The translations under genes and the position numbers were made by a program. A model generated the notes under the pieces. That model did not search any database and had not been told where the DNA came from. It saw only the letters and a program-made list of their open reading frames with translations. DNA of 64,000 bases from Dasyornis broadbenti (Eukaryota; Chordata; Aves; Passeriformes; Dasyornithidae), in NCBI GenBank assembly GCA_013397935.1, contig VZRN01006638.1:1084726-1148725 (forward strand), in the 5' to 3' direction. Shown piece after piece: positions 26,200-41,100 of the stretch; positions within the stretch are counted from its first letter, which is position 1; every line of letters starts with the position of its first letter.

Positions 26200-29100
26200 G
26201 TGAGTATCCTTCCCCAGCCCCATTGGTTTTCATTGGATCTCTGCTTGTAGTACCCTGATGCTCTCCTTTACATCCATGAAACCTTGGAAGATGTCAGAAT
26301 AAGACCAGGTGGGGAATCTGAACCCACAGTATGTAAAAGAGATGGAGACATCCAGGAACTGGGCTCTGCGTGTTTCCCAGTCTTAAAGCCTCTCCAGAAG
26401 GCACTGAGCAAAACAATTCTGGTTTCTCACTGTGTTGGTCTGAAAGGGATTTCAATCGCTGTTCCTGGAGCTAAGTCTACATAACAGTTATGTGGGCACT
26501 GCTCCTGGATGGAATTCACCCATCCTATGAGAGAGGAACCAAATATATCTAGAAATTATGTGTTTGCAGGTAGGTGACAGGACTCTCACCACTGTCCCAA
26601 CAGGAGGACAAGTGCACAGGACCAAAACACCACTCCTAAGTGATTTGCATTTAGATGTTGCCTGTGAACTGAGATTTTACTTCAGTTTCGCACTTTTTCA
26701 ATAATCCTCACAGAACTCTTTTGTTTCACCAATAGTGGGAATTATGGAAAGCCATTTTGGGCTGCATCCTGCACATGGGTTTGATATTTCTGCACAAATA
26801 GTTCCTAACAAAAAGGACAAAAGAGGAACAGAAGAACCAAGGGTCTGACCAATGGGAAGTTAATATAATCTGGCAAAGAAAACTAATCCACAAATCTACC
26901 AACTCTTGGTCATCACAATTATTATTAGACCAGAAAATACTTGTTTTGTCTTCTCCATTGTGAGCGAATGGAGAACCTCGTACTTTGAGCAAGCTGAAAA
27001 AAAGGAAAGGAAATGTGAAGAGGAAGGTGAGAACTCCTTTAGCGTTTTCTACCACTGTCCCCTGTCTTGACAAACCGAGATATGTCTGGTTGCAGCAGCC
27101 TTACTTGTGTTTCAGCAGATGTCTAACAGTGGCCAAGTATCTTGTTTGATATGTTTTTTCAAGCTGTCTCCATCACAGTACTTAGGAGTTTTCATGAAAA
27201 AAGCAACACCTCTTTTTTTGGCATCATTGATCCACGGTACAGCCTGCAGATGAGTCATTACTTAATGGTGTGAAATATGTGAAGTATTTAGCAACCTAAC
27301 AATACCGTGCAGTTGTTTGAGAGAGTAAATGAAAAAGGAAACCACTGAGTCCAAACCTGGAGGAAGACATGGGTCACAGTGCACTTTCTGTAACCCTTGC
27401 AGCCAAACTCTAACACGAAGGTAACATCCCAGCAGTGCAAAAAGTGCCAGCACGCCTTGGGATCTTCACCCCAGCACAGCTGTGATACGAAACCCAGCTC
27501 TAATCACACACCAGATGGTTCCTTTATGTAAAGAGATGACTTAAGGGTTGCCAAGCTATTCACCCTTTCTGTAAATAAAGGTTTCAGTAGGAACCAAGAA
27601 ACTGGCAAAGCTGCGAATTTCCTGCCTGTGTCTTTGCTTGTTCTTTAGCTTTTCTTTCTAACGGTGGTACCAATGTATTTTTAGGGCACAATTCAAAAAA
27701 GATAAGATGGTCTGAATCTCACTTGGCTGCAGCCTGTGTAAATCCAGTCATAGTGAAATGGTGCTACCCCCGCCCTGCTCAATTGTGTGTTTCTGATGGC
27801 CCCAAAATAGCTGACTTGGCAACTGAGCTGGAGCCAGGGCTGTTCAATCTGCCTTCTTCTCTTGCTCAGGCTGTCTCTGCTGCTGCAGAGGTAGGAACTC
27901 AGAGCAAAGAGGAAAGCAAAGGGTGATCAGAGTCCAGTTTCTGGATTCAAAGGCCCAGTGGCCACGTTTCCCAAGCAGTTCACGAGGCTGGCCCAGGACT
28001 AAGGGCAGTGCATCAACCCCATATCAGGCTTGAAGCTCAGATCCAGAAATCCTCCTAAGCTGGGACAGTTGCCTTGCAGTGATGTGCAAAGAGGCATCTG
28101 CAAACTCAGTACATCCATCAGCTGGTGTTCAACCCTTCCCTGCTTGGAAGGTAGAAATATTCTGTTTAAAGAGGAAGATGGGGTGGGAAGTTGGAGAGGT
28201 GAGGCCAAGATAAGTGGGAAAAAATTATCTATGGCGGTATTTTCATTGCTAATTTCTTTCGCCAACAACAGCAGCTAAAGCTTCACTTTGTTGTTCTCAC
28301 TGAACCCTCTCTTTTTTTTTTTTCCCCACAGTTTGACAGCACACTAGGACAGGAAAGCTTCTATCCAGAGATTCAAAGGCAGAAGCGAAACAGTACGTAC
28401 ACAAATGTATGGTAACAGAGCAGGTTTCTAGTAAGCCAAGGGTGAAATCACTATTAGGGGCAGCATCTCTTGATGTACTGAACTGGAAATATCAAGGATG
28501 AGGTGTGGTTGTGGTTCAACCCCAGCTAAGCACCACAGTGCCACTCGCTCACTCTCCCTCAGTGGGATGGGGAACAGAATCAGAAGGATAAAGTGAAAAA
28601 CATACAGGCTGAGACAAAGAAAAGATAATCCTATACGGCCTCAGTCTGTGGTTGGCAACCCATCTTACTCTAAGGAAAGAAGGGATGAGACAGCTATTCT
28701 ATGGATATATTATGCCATTTGTGTCAGCTTCTTATTCCTCTGACACCAAAGAAACCTGGCTTTTGTTGGACAAGCAGCAGATGGAACAGAGGCAGAATGT
28801 CTGCTGAGTGGGAAGCAGGAAGATTCCCTAAGCAGGATGCCACACTAAGCTACCATTAAATAGCAACAAAGAGCCCAAATGCTAAACTGGACGGTAAATC
28901 AATTTGCGATTTACTCTCAAACACAGCTTTGCAGTCTCATTCTATTTCTCTTTCAGTGCTTATTCTTGACCTCCCTCTTCCGGAGTACACTGTTGACATT
29001 GAAGTAAGCGTAAAGAATTTATCTTATCTGCAGCCTATCAAAGACTATTTAAAAAAGATCGGTCTTACAGTTCCAATTAATATTTCAAATGGACAAATGA

Positions 29101-32100
29101 CAGTTTCAAACATCAACATTACCACAGGTGGGTTGGTTATTGATTCGTATATTCTGGATAATGTGGGGTTTTGTCAGTGTTTGATGTCTCCCATTTTTTT
29201 ACCACCCATCACACTTAGAAATCACCAAAACCAAACCATCTCTGCTGCCTGCTGGGAGAACCAGCAAGACTGAAGCTCTAGCACACAACAGCATATTTGT
29301 TTATCTGTCTCTCACCACTCCTCATTATATAATGTTGGCATTAGGAATAGCTCTGGATGCTTTTCTTTTCCTAAGGAAGAGACAAAGCCGGAGGAAGCCT
29401 GAGCCAAAGGATTTTGCTCCAGTTTGTGTAACAAGCAGTCTGAGTTACTTTCAAGTTTCAGGAAGCTGTGACAGCAGTTATCAGACTGTTTACTTCCCTC
29501 CTCCAGTATCTGGAACGTAAACGGCTGTCAGAGGCTGTACTCTGACCCTGACGGTGACAGGCTGCGTGAGATAGAGCTCACTTAACCTATTCTTCCAGGG
29601 CAAGATATTGGACAGGTTTTATTACACAAGTTGTGGTTGTGCAACATCACATCTGAGTAATGCAGTAGAGGATGTACAAACACACCAGACATTTAAAACA
29701 GCAGAGGAGATTTGATACCTTCTTATCGCTGGCCCATAAAGCAGTGAAGGGCAGTGTCCAACAGTTCCCAAAACAACATGCAAATGCATCTTCTAAAGGC
29801 CTTCAGAGTCATGTGTAACGTGTGAAAATAATTTTGTTAATACCTTACTTTGACAATGACACATTAAGAGCAGAGAAAGTTAAAGTGAAATGTTTTGTTG
29901 GGTTTTTCTTGGTTGGTTTCTTTATTTTAGTGCTTTAAAGCACTTTGTGATGACGTCACCTTCCCTACACAGCATCTGTCAGGACACAGAACACAACACC
30001 TCATTAGCCACTAGGACTCTGAATGACTTTGCTCTTATAATCTTTAAAAGCCTATACACTTGCTTTCAGCTCAGGTGATATAAAAATATCCAGTCTGAAA
30101 AGTATTTTGGGACCCTGGCCACTATGCCAGGTAAACTTTTAGGATCAGACTTCACATCTCCATTCAGTTACTTAAAAGTAATTTATCAGACTTATATGTA
30201 CCAATCTGGTTCCTGTTCCTGGGTAGTCATTTACAATTAGGAGAGTAAAATTTACAAGGTGTCAGATCATCATCATTTTGGCATCATTCAAGTGAACTCT
30301 CAAGAAAGGCAGTATTTTGAGATCCCTATCATGAAGACACAGAATGGTAAATACTTATCATGCAATAGCTATGCCCCATTTAACATTCTCATGGTATTTC
30401 TCTGTCTGTCTGACTGCAGTCTGCCTGCCCAGCAGTGAGAATAGCAGCTGCTGTTTCTGTGAAAATGGATATGCCTGGCCGAGCACGGTGTGCAGTGACG
30501 TGATGCCCTGCCCTTCTCTGAGCCTGGAATCGGCCCTGCCCTGTGGCTACATGCAGAAAATGCCTTTCTATGGACCTTACTGTGAGCCCCAGACTGAAGG
30601 TAAGCAGGCACAGGGCAGAACTTCATGGCTTGGCTGTGCAGCTCATACGCTGGTTAGACGTCAGAATAGTGAAAAAAGGTGTGACCAAACATCACTACTG
30701 AGCTGGCTACCACACTACCTGAATGTGCAAAGTCTGCAGATAAGGCCTAAAGCTCTTGTGATATGGGCTTACCTTGAACCAAACACTTGCAGATACTTAG
30801 TTGCATCTGGAACCCCAACTCCTGGAGTCACTCCCATGCTTCTTTGGGACTTTCAGGTTTTGCTGAGCAAAGAAGTTTCATCTCATCAGGTTTTCAACAG
30901 ATTTTCACCTCACAAGCATTACTTTTGATTGTTTTCCATTTATTTTTATGTCTTTTGTACAGACTCATGCGGTATGGGAGAGCCCATTGTAATGAATATG
31001 TCAGTCAGACTCGACACAGACTTCCAGGATGATCTCAAGGATTCTTCTTCTGTGTTATACCAAAAATACAAAGCGGACCTTGAAACAGCGGTAATGATTC
31101 CAGTTTTTCATCTCTGAAGGGAGAGAACCCCCTAAGAAATACGGTGTTTACCCCAAGTGCCTGGGATAGAGGGTGGCCTGTCAGTGTCTCTATGGGGAGC
31201 TGGGAAGTGTGCAGCAGTGGGTGCTACAAAGTGGGCCAAAGCCGACTCCATTGAAGGCAATGACAATATTCCCATTTATTTTAATACATTGAGAAATATT
31301 TGGGGATCTTTTGTACCTAAAGCATTAAAAAAAAATCATATTATTGGTCCTAGCTTAAATCCATGTGGGCACACATGGAATGAAACCATGCACAGAAATT
31401 TATTCCATGACACTAGGAGAGCATCAGGCCTGTTGTATCAGATATGCTACATGTCCTTACTTACATCTGGAATGGAGAATTTCCTATTTTAAGCACACTG
31501 CTGTAATACACAGAGGACTTAAACCATGTCACATGTCTTTGTTTACAGTTTAATGCCAGCTACAGATGTTTACCAGGCTTTGTATCAGCAACAGTAATGG
31601 GTTTCAGGTAAGTAAATAATTTCATTTTTTCCTGAAAGACACAAATCTTTCTGTCCAGTTTCAAGGAGACGTGAGTCAACAAAGGCTACATTCCCTCTGG
31701 CTAGAACCCACTCCCAATATACACACAGTGAATAACAGAATAATACCTGCAAAGCAAAGCCCAGCTATGAGCATGGAAATAGGATTGTGGGTAGAATTCA
31801 TCACTGTGCAGAAGTCCAAGAAACATATTCATTTTCCTTCTGGATCAAAGCCTTTTACGGAAAAGACTGAGCTCCACCCAAAGGGGAAAAGGATGCAAAT
31901 AAACCTAACATCATTTCCTAGGCCATGAGGAAGATGAATTAGTACATTGACTCTGGATACAACCTTGAATAAAAGAGACATTGCTGATGTCCACACATAT
32001 TTAAATACAGCTGTAATTTAGATCTTCTAAGGAAAGTTTGCTAGAAATGAACATAGGACAAGTAAGATGTCCCATAAAGGTGTTCGTTCTTAGCGAACAG

Positions 32101-35100
32101 CTGTAGCACAACTTTCTTGTATACCAGAGCAAGTCTTGAGTCCCAAGAGGAGCCTCCACAGGGGAGCCCTGTGAGGCCTCCCCAGCCATGCAAGATGGGT
32201 CACCACAACATAGAAAACCACTAATATACACGGATATTTAATTCTGGTGCTTCTCTCATTCTTTTATATGTTTAGCCCTGGAAGTGTTTCTGTGAACTAT
32301 GAAGTAAGAACAGGAGCAGCAAGCTTCACTCAGGTTGGAGATTCCAACAGAGCTGTGCCACAGTTTCTGGATTCATCGTACCAGCTAAACCAATCTACCT
32401 TCACAAGAATAATAACTAGTAAGTTTAAAGCTCTCAATACTTTCCTTCAACCTTTACTTCAGTATTTTTAGACTGAATCATGTAGCTGCCCTCTATTGTT
32501 GATGATGTGGTACTGGCCTTTCAAGAATCATTTATTTCTTGCCTATTTCATTTTATCCTGTGTCACCAAAGCTTAGCACCTTCATGAGACAACCATGCAT
32601 GCAGTACCTCCTATGAAAAACCAAAGCCTTCCAGCTACTCCAATGTTCAGTTATTGGTTGTACTTGATGATCTTAGGGTTTTTTTTCCAGCTTAAGTGAT
32701 TCTTAGTGACCCCGATGTGGTGTGTCCAGGGGAGAAAGACTGAACACCCTTAATTCACCTCTAGAACTGAGACAGCTCTTAGCATGCCAGGCTGCCAGCA
32801 CTTCCTACTCTTCAAAGCAAACCAAAAAACTCTTGCAGTTTACATGACAACACATTCCCCTTGGCTTCCTTGGCACATTTTCCAGGCTGCTGCTGGACAG
32901 TGTGTTACAATTCAGTTGCCTGGTCAAGTGCCCTGGAGGTGCCGTGCTCTCAGTGCACTGAGTGCTGGACTGTCTGTCTCAGAGGATTACTTCAACCTGG
33001 TTGCTTCTCCTCCCAGTTTATCCAATTAGAATGTAGTGGTGGTAAGAATAGTATTTCTAGCTCTCTGCATAAAACCTTCTGGAATCTTCAGCTGAGAAAG
33101 ATACTAAAAGAATATGTTGAGGGAAAATCCCATGGCTTGTATCAGAGGTCGTGCCCTGCAGCTGATGCGAAGCACCTGGGATCCCTGTAAGATGAAAGAC
33201 ACCAGAAAAATGTGAGATGAAGTGACAGTAATGCAGAACGTTGCTCTCTGTCTTCCCAGATCAGACAATCTTCATCGTGCAACCCTCGAACATTTTTGAA
33301 GGGGACAGAGTAAGACTGACCTGTGCGATAAATTCAACATTTGCCCATGCGACCTGGTATCATTTTGACCAGACCATCTCAAACAGCTCCCAGCATTCAA
33401 TAGAGACAGTTTTAGCAACCAGAAGATCAATTCTTAAAATTACCAATGTCACGACGAAGGATTCTGGTATGATTTCCGATTATTAAAACAACAGATGTAA
33501 ATCTCTAGTGTGGCTAGTTTTAAAAAAAAGCAAAGATGAATGCAGTGGCTGCGTTTTCCTAGATGAAATGTGAAAATTACACTTGCCCTCATAATTTTCC
33601 TGCTGTTTTCATTGATGATCTACATATGCACTGGTATTGCCAGTAAGATGTGAACTGACTGAAGTGATTGTACATGACTGGGTGTTCCAAGTACCAGGCT
33701 TCACTATCCTATCAGGGGAGACTGTGGTGACTACATGACTGTCAGGTCTTCCCACCCTTTTGGTGTGGTAATGGAGACTGCAGTTAAATTTGTCCTTAAT
33801 GTCCTTGCCCCCTTCACATGCATGACCTAACTAATCAGAGCTCAGAGCTACAGTCTTGCATGTTTAGGGGCTTTCGAAAATCAGAAACAGGCAAACTGGT
33901 GGCATTTTTCTGGGAGGAGTTATCAGGGGAATTATTTTGTATTATCAGAGCTTAGACTCAAGCTCCCACTCACTTTTTCTCTTTGGACCATGAATTCTAC
34001 ATTCAGCTTCAAAAAGGGTAGCCTGTGACCAGGTATTTGGGCACACGTACGCAAGGTAGGAGTCATGGGTCCAAAATTGTTTGGATCAAGGATGCCCTGA
34101 ACCTTAATGTTTCCACTCCTATGTAAGTGGTCTGTCGCGGTCAGGGAGGATCCGGTGCTGGCAGCGCCGGGGTGCCGCGATCTTCCTAGACAGAGCGGGG
34201 AACAACCTCTCTAGGGGTGCTGGCAAAAGCCTCCTGCAGCGACAGTGATTTCAGCAAGTGTAGCGACTCCTTTGCTACAAGTGATCAGCTCTTTTGTGAA
34301 ATAACCCAAGGCAAACTCGGGGATGGAGAGAGTGAGGCAGCTCGTATGGCAGTTCCACAGAGGTAGTCTTTATTGTCCAACACCCTGCGAAGGGGAGGCC
34401 AGGGACGAGACCAGCCTGAGGTGTTGGGGTTGGGACAGGGGTTTATATGGGGAAGGTAGAGGGTGGGGTGGAAACCAATTAGCCAACAGGGAAGGGGCTA
34501 TTAGCATGGGAGAACCAAGGCCTGTTGGGATGACTCCAGTTTCTCACCCTGAGCTTGAAGGTGAGCTGCCTAGCTCTGACTCCTCCAGGGGAGTGCAGGA
34601 GGTTGGCTTGAAGGCTCACTGCCTTCCACAATGCTCTGCTTACTTGGCTATCCCAGTAGGGAAGGGAAACCCACTTAAAATGTGTAGGAACTTTAGAACT
34701 CTGATTGCGCATCTCAAAACCAGGCCTGGCTGCATCCAGGGGACTCATGCCTAAGAGAGAGGGACCTGAGGGTCCTGGTCAATGGCAAGCTGAATATGAG
34801 TCAGCAGTGCCCTGGCAGCCAGGAGAGCCAGCCGTGTCCAGGGGGGCATCAGGCACAGCATCACCAGCTGGGCAAGGGAGGGGATTGTCCTGCTCTGCTC
34901 CACACTGGGGTGGCCTCACCTCGAGTCCTGGGGGCAGTTTTGGGCACCAAAATACAAAAAAGGCATCAAGTTATTGGAGAGCATCCAAAGGAGGATGGTG
35001 AAGGGTCTGGAGGGAAAGCCTTATGAGGAGCACCTGTGATCTCTTCTTCTCATCAGCCTCAAGGAGACTGAGGGGAGACCTCATTGTGGTCTTCAACTTC

Positions 35101-38100
35101 CTCATAAAGCAGAGAGGCAGGTACAAATCTGTTCTGCCTGGTCACCAGTGACAGGACTCAAGGAGATGGCACAAAGCTGAGTCAGGGCAGCTTTAGTTTG
35201 GGTAACTGGGAGAAGTTTTTCATCCAGAGGGTGGTTGGGCACTGGAACAGGCTCCCCAGGGCAGTGGTCACAGCACCAAGCCTGACAGAGTTCAAGAAGC
35301 ATTTGGACAATATTCTTGGGCACAGGGTGTGGCTCTTGGGGTGTCTTGTGCAGGGCCAAGAGTTGGGCTCAATGATGCTGGTAGGTCCCTTCCAACACAG
35401 CATATTCTGTGATTCTGTGATAAATGCTCTGCTGTCCTTGGCAATACCTTCTGAGCAGTTCAAGAGCCTACACTCCGAGGCCAGTTCTGGTGGAGTCCAC
35501 CTGGGCACCTCTCTGTCACCCCTTCTGTGTAGGAAAGTTTTACCATGCCATAATGCTGCCAGAAGGACTATAGGTAATATACTGGTTCCAAAAGCACCTA
35601 CTTGGTCATATTTTAAGAATTTCAGTCAGAGAATACTGATCTCTTCTCAAGAACCCATCAACACTGAATTCTAATCTGGATACATTTCGCACCAGGAGTC
35701 TGCAGAAAGCATTCTACAGGTGACCTGAGGGAACATATTGATCAGCAAGTAGCAGGGCCACTGCAGAGCAGGGACATGTGAAAACTAGATGTGGAAGTAG
35801 CTCCTAATTCCAAACATAGAGGCAAACCCAGCAAAACTGCTGTTTATACTTTACAGGTTCGTATAAGTGCATGTTCATAAGGAGCAGTCCGTCTCACACA
35901 GAGATACACACCACCACAAAAACAATATCTGTCTTTCCGCTAAATATCACTCCAAACTTCGAGGACATCGATGTCACATGTAACAGTCCTGAAATACAAG
36001 CGAAGGGTCTTCTGCTGTCCTGTTGCATTGACAGACACTTAAAATCACTTAAGGTTTCCTGGAAAGTAAATGGAACAGTCAACATTACAGGTAAGAGTAA
36101 TACAAGATTTTCTTTCAGCTGCTAGGTTTGTTCATTGCTCAAAGGTCTCCTGCTAACTGGGTGCCCCAAAGTCCTAGGATAAATACAGGGTATGCTCCAA
36201 AGGTGTGAGTGGCAGGGGGAAGGACAGGCTCTGTATGTGCTGTGCAGGTGCCAGTGGGGTTTCGGGCATCTCCATACACTGATGCCATAAACTGTGCCAT
36301 ACCTGGATGGAAAGAGTTTCCTGTACCAGCAGCACACCTGCTTCTTCCAAAAAGCTTATATCTCTAAGGTCTAATTTTGAGAGCAAGGATGAGTACATCA
36401 TTCTCTACTGCTATCTCCAGAATCACCCTTGGTGTACAAAGACCTTTCAGGTACCACATACTGAGATTTGGCAGTCATGAGGTGCAAGTGCTGCCAACCG
36501 CTGCAGTACAGCTCAATATGAGCACTGTTGCCCTCTCCACCTGTAGCTGTGATACATCACATACCAGTTGAGTCAGAGGCATCCCATAAAGCTTTCCAAT
36601 GTAAAGAGTTAATAAAGCACCAAGTAAGTGTGCTATGAAGAGCTACAAAATAACATGACCAGATATGCTCATAAATGTCTATGAACCATTGTTCTAAATG
36701 GTTTATTGCCCTCTTAATATTTTATGGGTATGAAGTAACTGTTTATTGTTAATGATTTCCTGTAAATGAAATTTAGCAGAAAGCAGGACAGCAAAATGAG
36801 AAAAAAATCCTCAAAGCTCATGCACACAGTCACTTCCGCAGAGGACAGTTCCAGGTGTGCAGAGTGCTTGCACGGAGAGGGGATCCTGGCCTACTGCAAT
36901 GGGCTCTTTTGCCCCTGATTCCCTGTGGCCAGGCTTTCCCCCAGGAACTCTGCTCTGCTCTCATGTCAGCCGCAGCATGGGACAGCTTTAGTGCTCACAG
37001 CTAAACCAGCGTTCTTCGGATTTAAAGTTGAATGACTGTCAAGTACATCCAAATTTTTATTTCAAAATTAGATGATGTTGCAATCTGCAGTGTTTACTCC
37101 TGTTTTACTTATCTTTCCTTATTGTAAATATCATCCATAATGAGGTTAGGCTTAACCAGAATACTCTTTATTTTGCTTGACCCTGAGGTTTCCAAGCAAT
37201 GTTGTTGCTTTCTGACTGGTTCTGGCAGGAGGAATCTCAGCACAGTGCTGAGAGTTGCCACTCTGTGAGTGTTGCCAGGGTGAAAGATGTGAATGAACTT
37301 CAGCAATGATGAGTTAAAAGTGCCACGCTATCAATTGCATACAAACCCACAGAGGTTTCCTTAGCTGCAGTAATTGCTTATGCTTTCCAGAGGTATTTTG
37401 AACATCCATAGCCCTTCAAAGAATGCTTATTTCTCTGTAGGAGTATCCAGTTTGAGTGGGAACTGCACTGAATACCAGCTCAACATCAAGGAGTCCCTGT
37501 GCCCACCTGAGAAGTCGGGTGCAGTGACCACATACACGTGTGAGCTGGAGACTGGACACGGAGCCAGGCGCACTCAAAGCATCAGAGTCACGTACCTGCG
37601 GAAAGGTGAGGGGCAGGGACTTGTGACAGCTCTTTAAGATGTAGATGGCCTTTATGGCACACAGAATTTGCAAGCAAATGATTAAAAGTGACTCTGACTA
37701 AGGTATTTTGTCCTGTCTTGTCTCAGCCCACGTAACAATATCTTCAAGCACAAACTCAACAGTTTCCGAGGGACACGCGTTCAATGTAACGTGTGAAAGT
37801 GATGTGAACAATTATGACAGCATCAGTTGGAAAATCCAGTCTGGAAATGACACAAAAACAGTAGACTGTGATATGTGCATCAAAAATAGCAGATTCCCAG
37901 CCACATCTGTGCTCACAGTGAAGTCTGCCACACAGGACTGGAGAGGTGAGTGAATATGGACTCATTGGCTACAATGGCAATGAAATCTCTGTACCAGATG
38001 CCTCCCTAGCCCTGCAAATCACTGTGAAGTCTGGCCACAGCAAATAAAAAGCCCCCACAGTTAAAATTACAAGTGTTGGAGGACAGCAAGGCTTGATGTT

Positions 38101-41100
38101 GCCGGCAGCATTGTACTTGTTCAGAATTCATGACTGTGCAAACGCTGAGGAGCACTTCTGTTGACTGAGACATGGTTTTGTATCACTTCTTTTAGGCATC
38201 TACATCTGCACATTCTCCCAGAAAAACTTGGACAGTTCTGCCAATGTGACCATCGAGGTGATTTCCTTGCCCCTGAAGCAGAACATCGTGATAGACCCCA
38301 TTGTGACATCAATCCAGTGTGAAGTGCCACACTCCCTCGAGTGCTGCATAAGTGCAAAAACCGTGAGAGACTACAGGGTTACATTTGTGGTTCAAGAAAA
38401 TGAATTTCAAGTTGGTAAGACACAATAAATTTGCAGAATCATTAGTTTCACTCTATGTCACAACCCAGTCTCTGGGTTTTTTGTTTTTAGTTAAGTGTGT
38501 AAACAAGTCATACTTACTGCTTTCATGACAACCCAGAAGTACTTGTGAGAGTGTAAAAAAAGGGAAATGGACTTTTTTTTTAGGATGGTTAGCATGCCTG
38601 GTGAACATGGCTGAGATTAATACTGAACTGAAGTCACTGCTGTAGTGATAAATACGTAATAGGTAAACTCAGTGTTTGGTTTGACTTGCCAGGCAGGGAA
38701 CAGTGAGCATCCTGACACTTCTTCAGATTGGAAATTGCTGAACTCTTTTTCTTTGCCTTAATCTTCCATTCTGCCATTTTTAAAAATGAGTACTGAGAAA
38801 ACATTACTTAAGAAAATCTACTAATGAAAATTATTAATGAAAAATGTTTAGTAACCTATTAAGAATGCAATTCAAAAACCTATTCCATTTTCTTCAAGGA
38901 TACAGGGGACATGTCTTCAACAATACAAAAGCCTAAGCTTCTGTGTATTCAAATTCATGGAAATTCTGCAAATTCCTTGACATGTTTTTACATAAGTTTT
39001 CAAGTCAGTTGGTTTTCATATAGTAGAAGTTTTCAAGAGAGTTACAAAACAATTATTTTGGTTCCTGCACAGTTAAGAGGGTTTGGGGAGGATTTGCTTA
39101 TCCGCCAATAAATGAAAAGGTATTGATCATGCAGCAGCTGCCAGATTCATTAAGGGGCGAGTAAGACACAGAGATCAGCATACAGAGAAGGAGCTTTTTC
39201 ACAGAGAAAAGCTGGGTTTTTTTCTAGTACCCACAGAAAAGAAAGTTTTGCTGATGCTTTCTGTTGGTTTTAGTTGACTGACCCAAAATCTGTGTTAACC
39301 TGTCTTCATCCATCCATCCATACAGAGAAAAAGCGAAAAGAAAATTTGTTTTGCTACATGTTCAATTACACAGAAAAGGGATGTAGTGAAGGGAAAGAGT
39401 TGCTGGCATATTGCAAGTTTCTCAACCGCATCGGACAGGGAGTCAACAGTGAACATATAAGACTGCACTTGATACCTGGTAAGAAAAAAAGTTACTATTT
39501 ATAGCTGTTATATAGGACATCCCAATATCTCTGTTAAATCAGGGGCCACAAATTCATCACCAGTGACACCTAACAGGAAAAGCTTTTTGTTAGCCAAGAA
39601 TTTTTGTCTCCTTTTCTGATGGGAAATTTTTACACACAGAGGAAAATATTGGGTTGGATACAATTAAAAAAAAATAAATAGACAAGATGTTTCGTCTTTG
39701 TTGTATTTGAGAGTGGTCCCAGTATGTTCCAAAGCAGCCATAGTTTAGTCATTTGCTGTCCCTATTTCCTTCTGGTGCAGGTCGCACCACCAAGATTCGT
39801 CCCCCGTGTTGAAATGTGGTCATGCAGCCCCCAGCTTGCACCAACAATTTAGCAAGGATCAAAGAGTGTGGTGCCTGTGGAAGAAGCCATGTGGTTCAGG
39901 AGGGCAGCCTGTGGGAGATCATTTCCATTTTGAGCAAAAGAAGGGCAACCTCCGTGAGGTGCTGCAGAGACCAGGACAGCTTCCAGTCAGCTCTGCAGGG
40001 AATGTTTGGCAACTAGAATTCAACATTGCTAAATCCAGCTTTGATATTTAGTTCTGACAAGAGTTTGGATACTTCAGCTCTTCTATTCTAAGCTGGAAAG
40101 GAAGAAATGTTGGACATTCCCCTAATGCAGAAATTTAGGGTTTTCCATAACAGTGGTGCCTTCAGTTGAATCAGTGTGTCTGCCAGATTTCACTCACTTA
40201 GACAATAAATATGCAGACACTTTAATTACTTTAATCACTTTAATCAGAAGATACTTACTGATATGACTAAGCCAATCAAAGCCAATTAACAACACTCACT
40301 GTTCATCAGAAAGGTGTTGAGGTCTCACTATCAAGGTCCTAATGAATTTCGTGTTAGTGCTACAGCAGTGTTGAGTACCTTAGGAGAATAAATTTTGTAT
40401 GAATTATTGTTCACTTAATGGTCAATATAATCCCATTCCACCTTTGACTAATCCTGTAATCTAACAGATAAATCTAAATCTTTGGGTATTGGTTTGTTGA
40501 TTTAATTCAGTACTCAAGAAATGGAGCTTTATTAGATTTCCTTTTTAATTTCATGATTCATAAAAATTGGGAATGTGAGACATATACATCTTGAATGGTC
40601 ATAATTAATGAAGACAGCAAGGTGAAATCCTAATTTAAAGATCTTTGAACAGGTCACAAATTTTGTAGGGGTAATTTATTCATCTCCTTGCTTCTTATTT
40701 TCCACCTCTGTCTCCTCTTTGTACAGGTAAGAAAGTTTCCTGCTCTGACAAATTGGGCATTGGGACAGAAGGGGCCATATTAAGAAAGCCATGCTGCGAT
40801 ACAAAAAATCCAAAAGGTTTTACCCGAGGCAATACAACTTACCAGTGCATCAAGGGCTCATGGAAGGTTGCAAGGAATGACTGCCTGTCTGGACCAATAA
40901 ATGACCTGCTGAGTAGTGCTGAGGTAACACTCATGGGTTTTATAGAGGTTGGGGTAGGGAGGTGGGGGGAGAAAGAACAAAAATTTTGGTTGCATGATTT
41001 TTGCTTATCATAATCTAAAATGTATGAAGCATTAAAAGTCTCTTTTAAAAGATAGGAAGAATGTTTGGCTGTATCTACAGCATCCTGAGAAAGGGCCAAG

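Noticed and set aside
34323..34754. 143-codon plus-strand open frame
   Set aside because: It overlaps the minus-strand LTR and the CR1 start; it is a by-product of repeat sequence.
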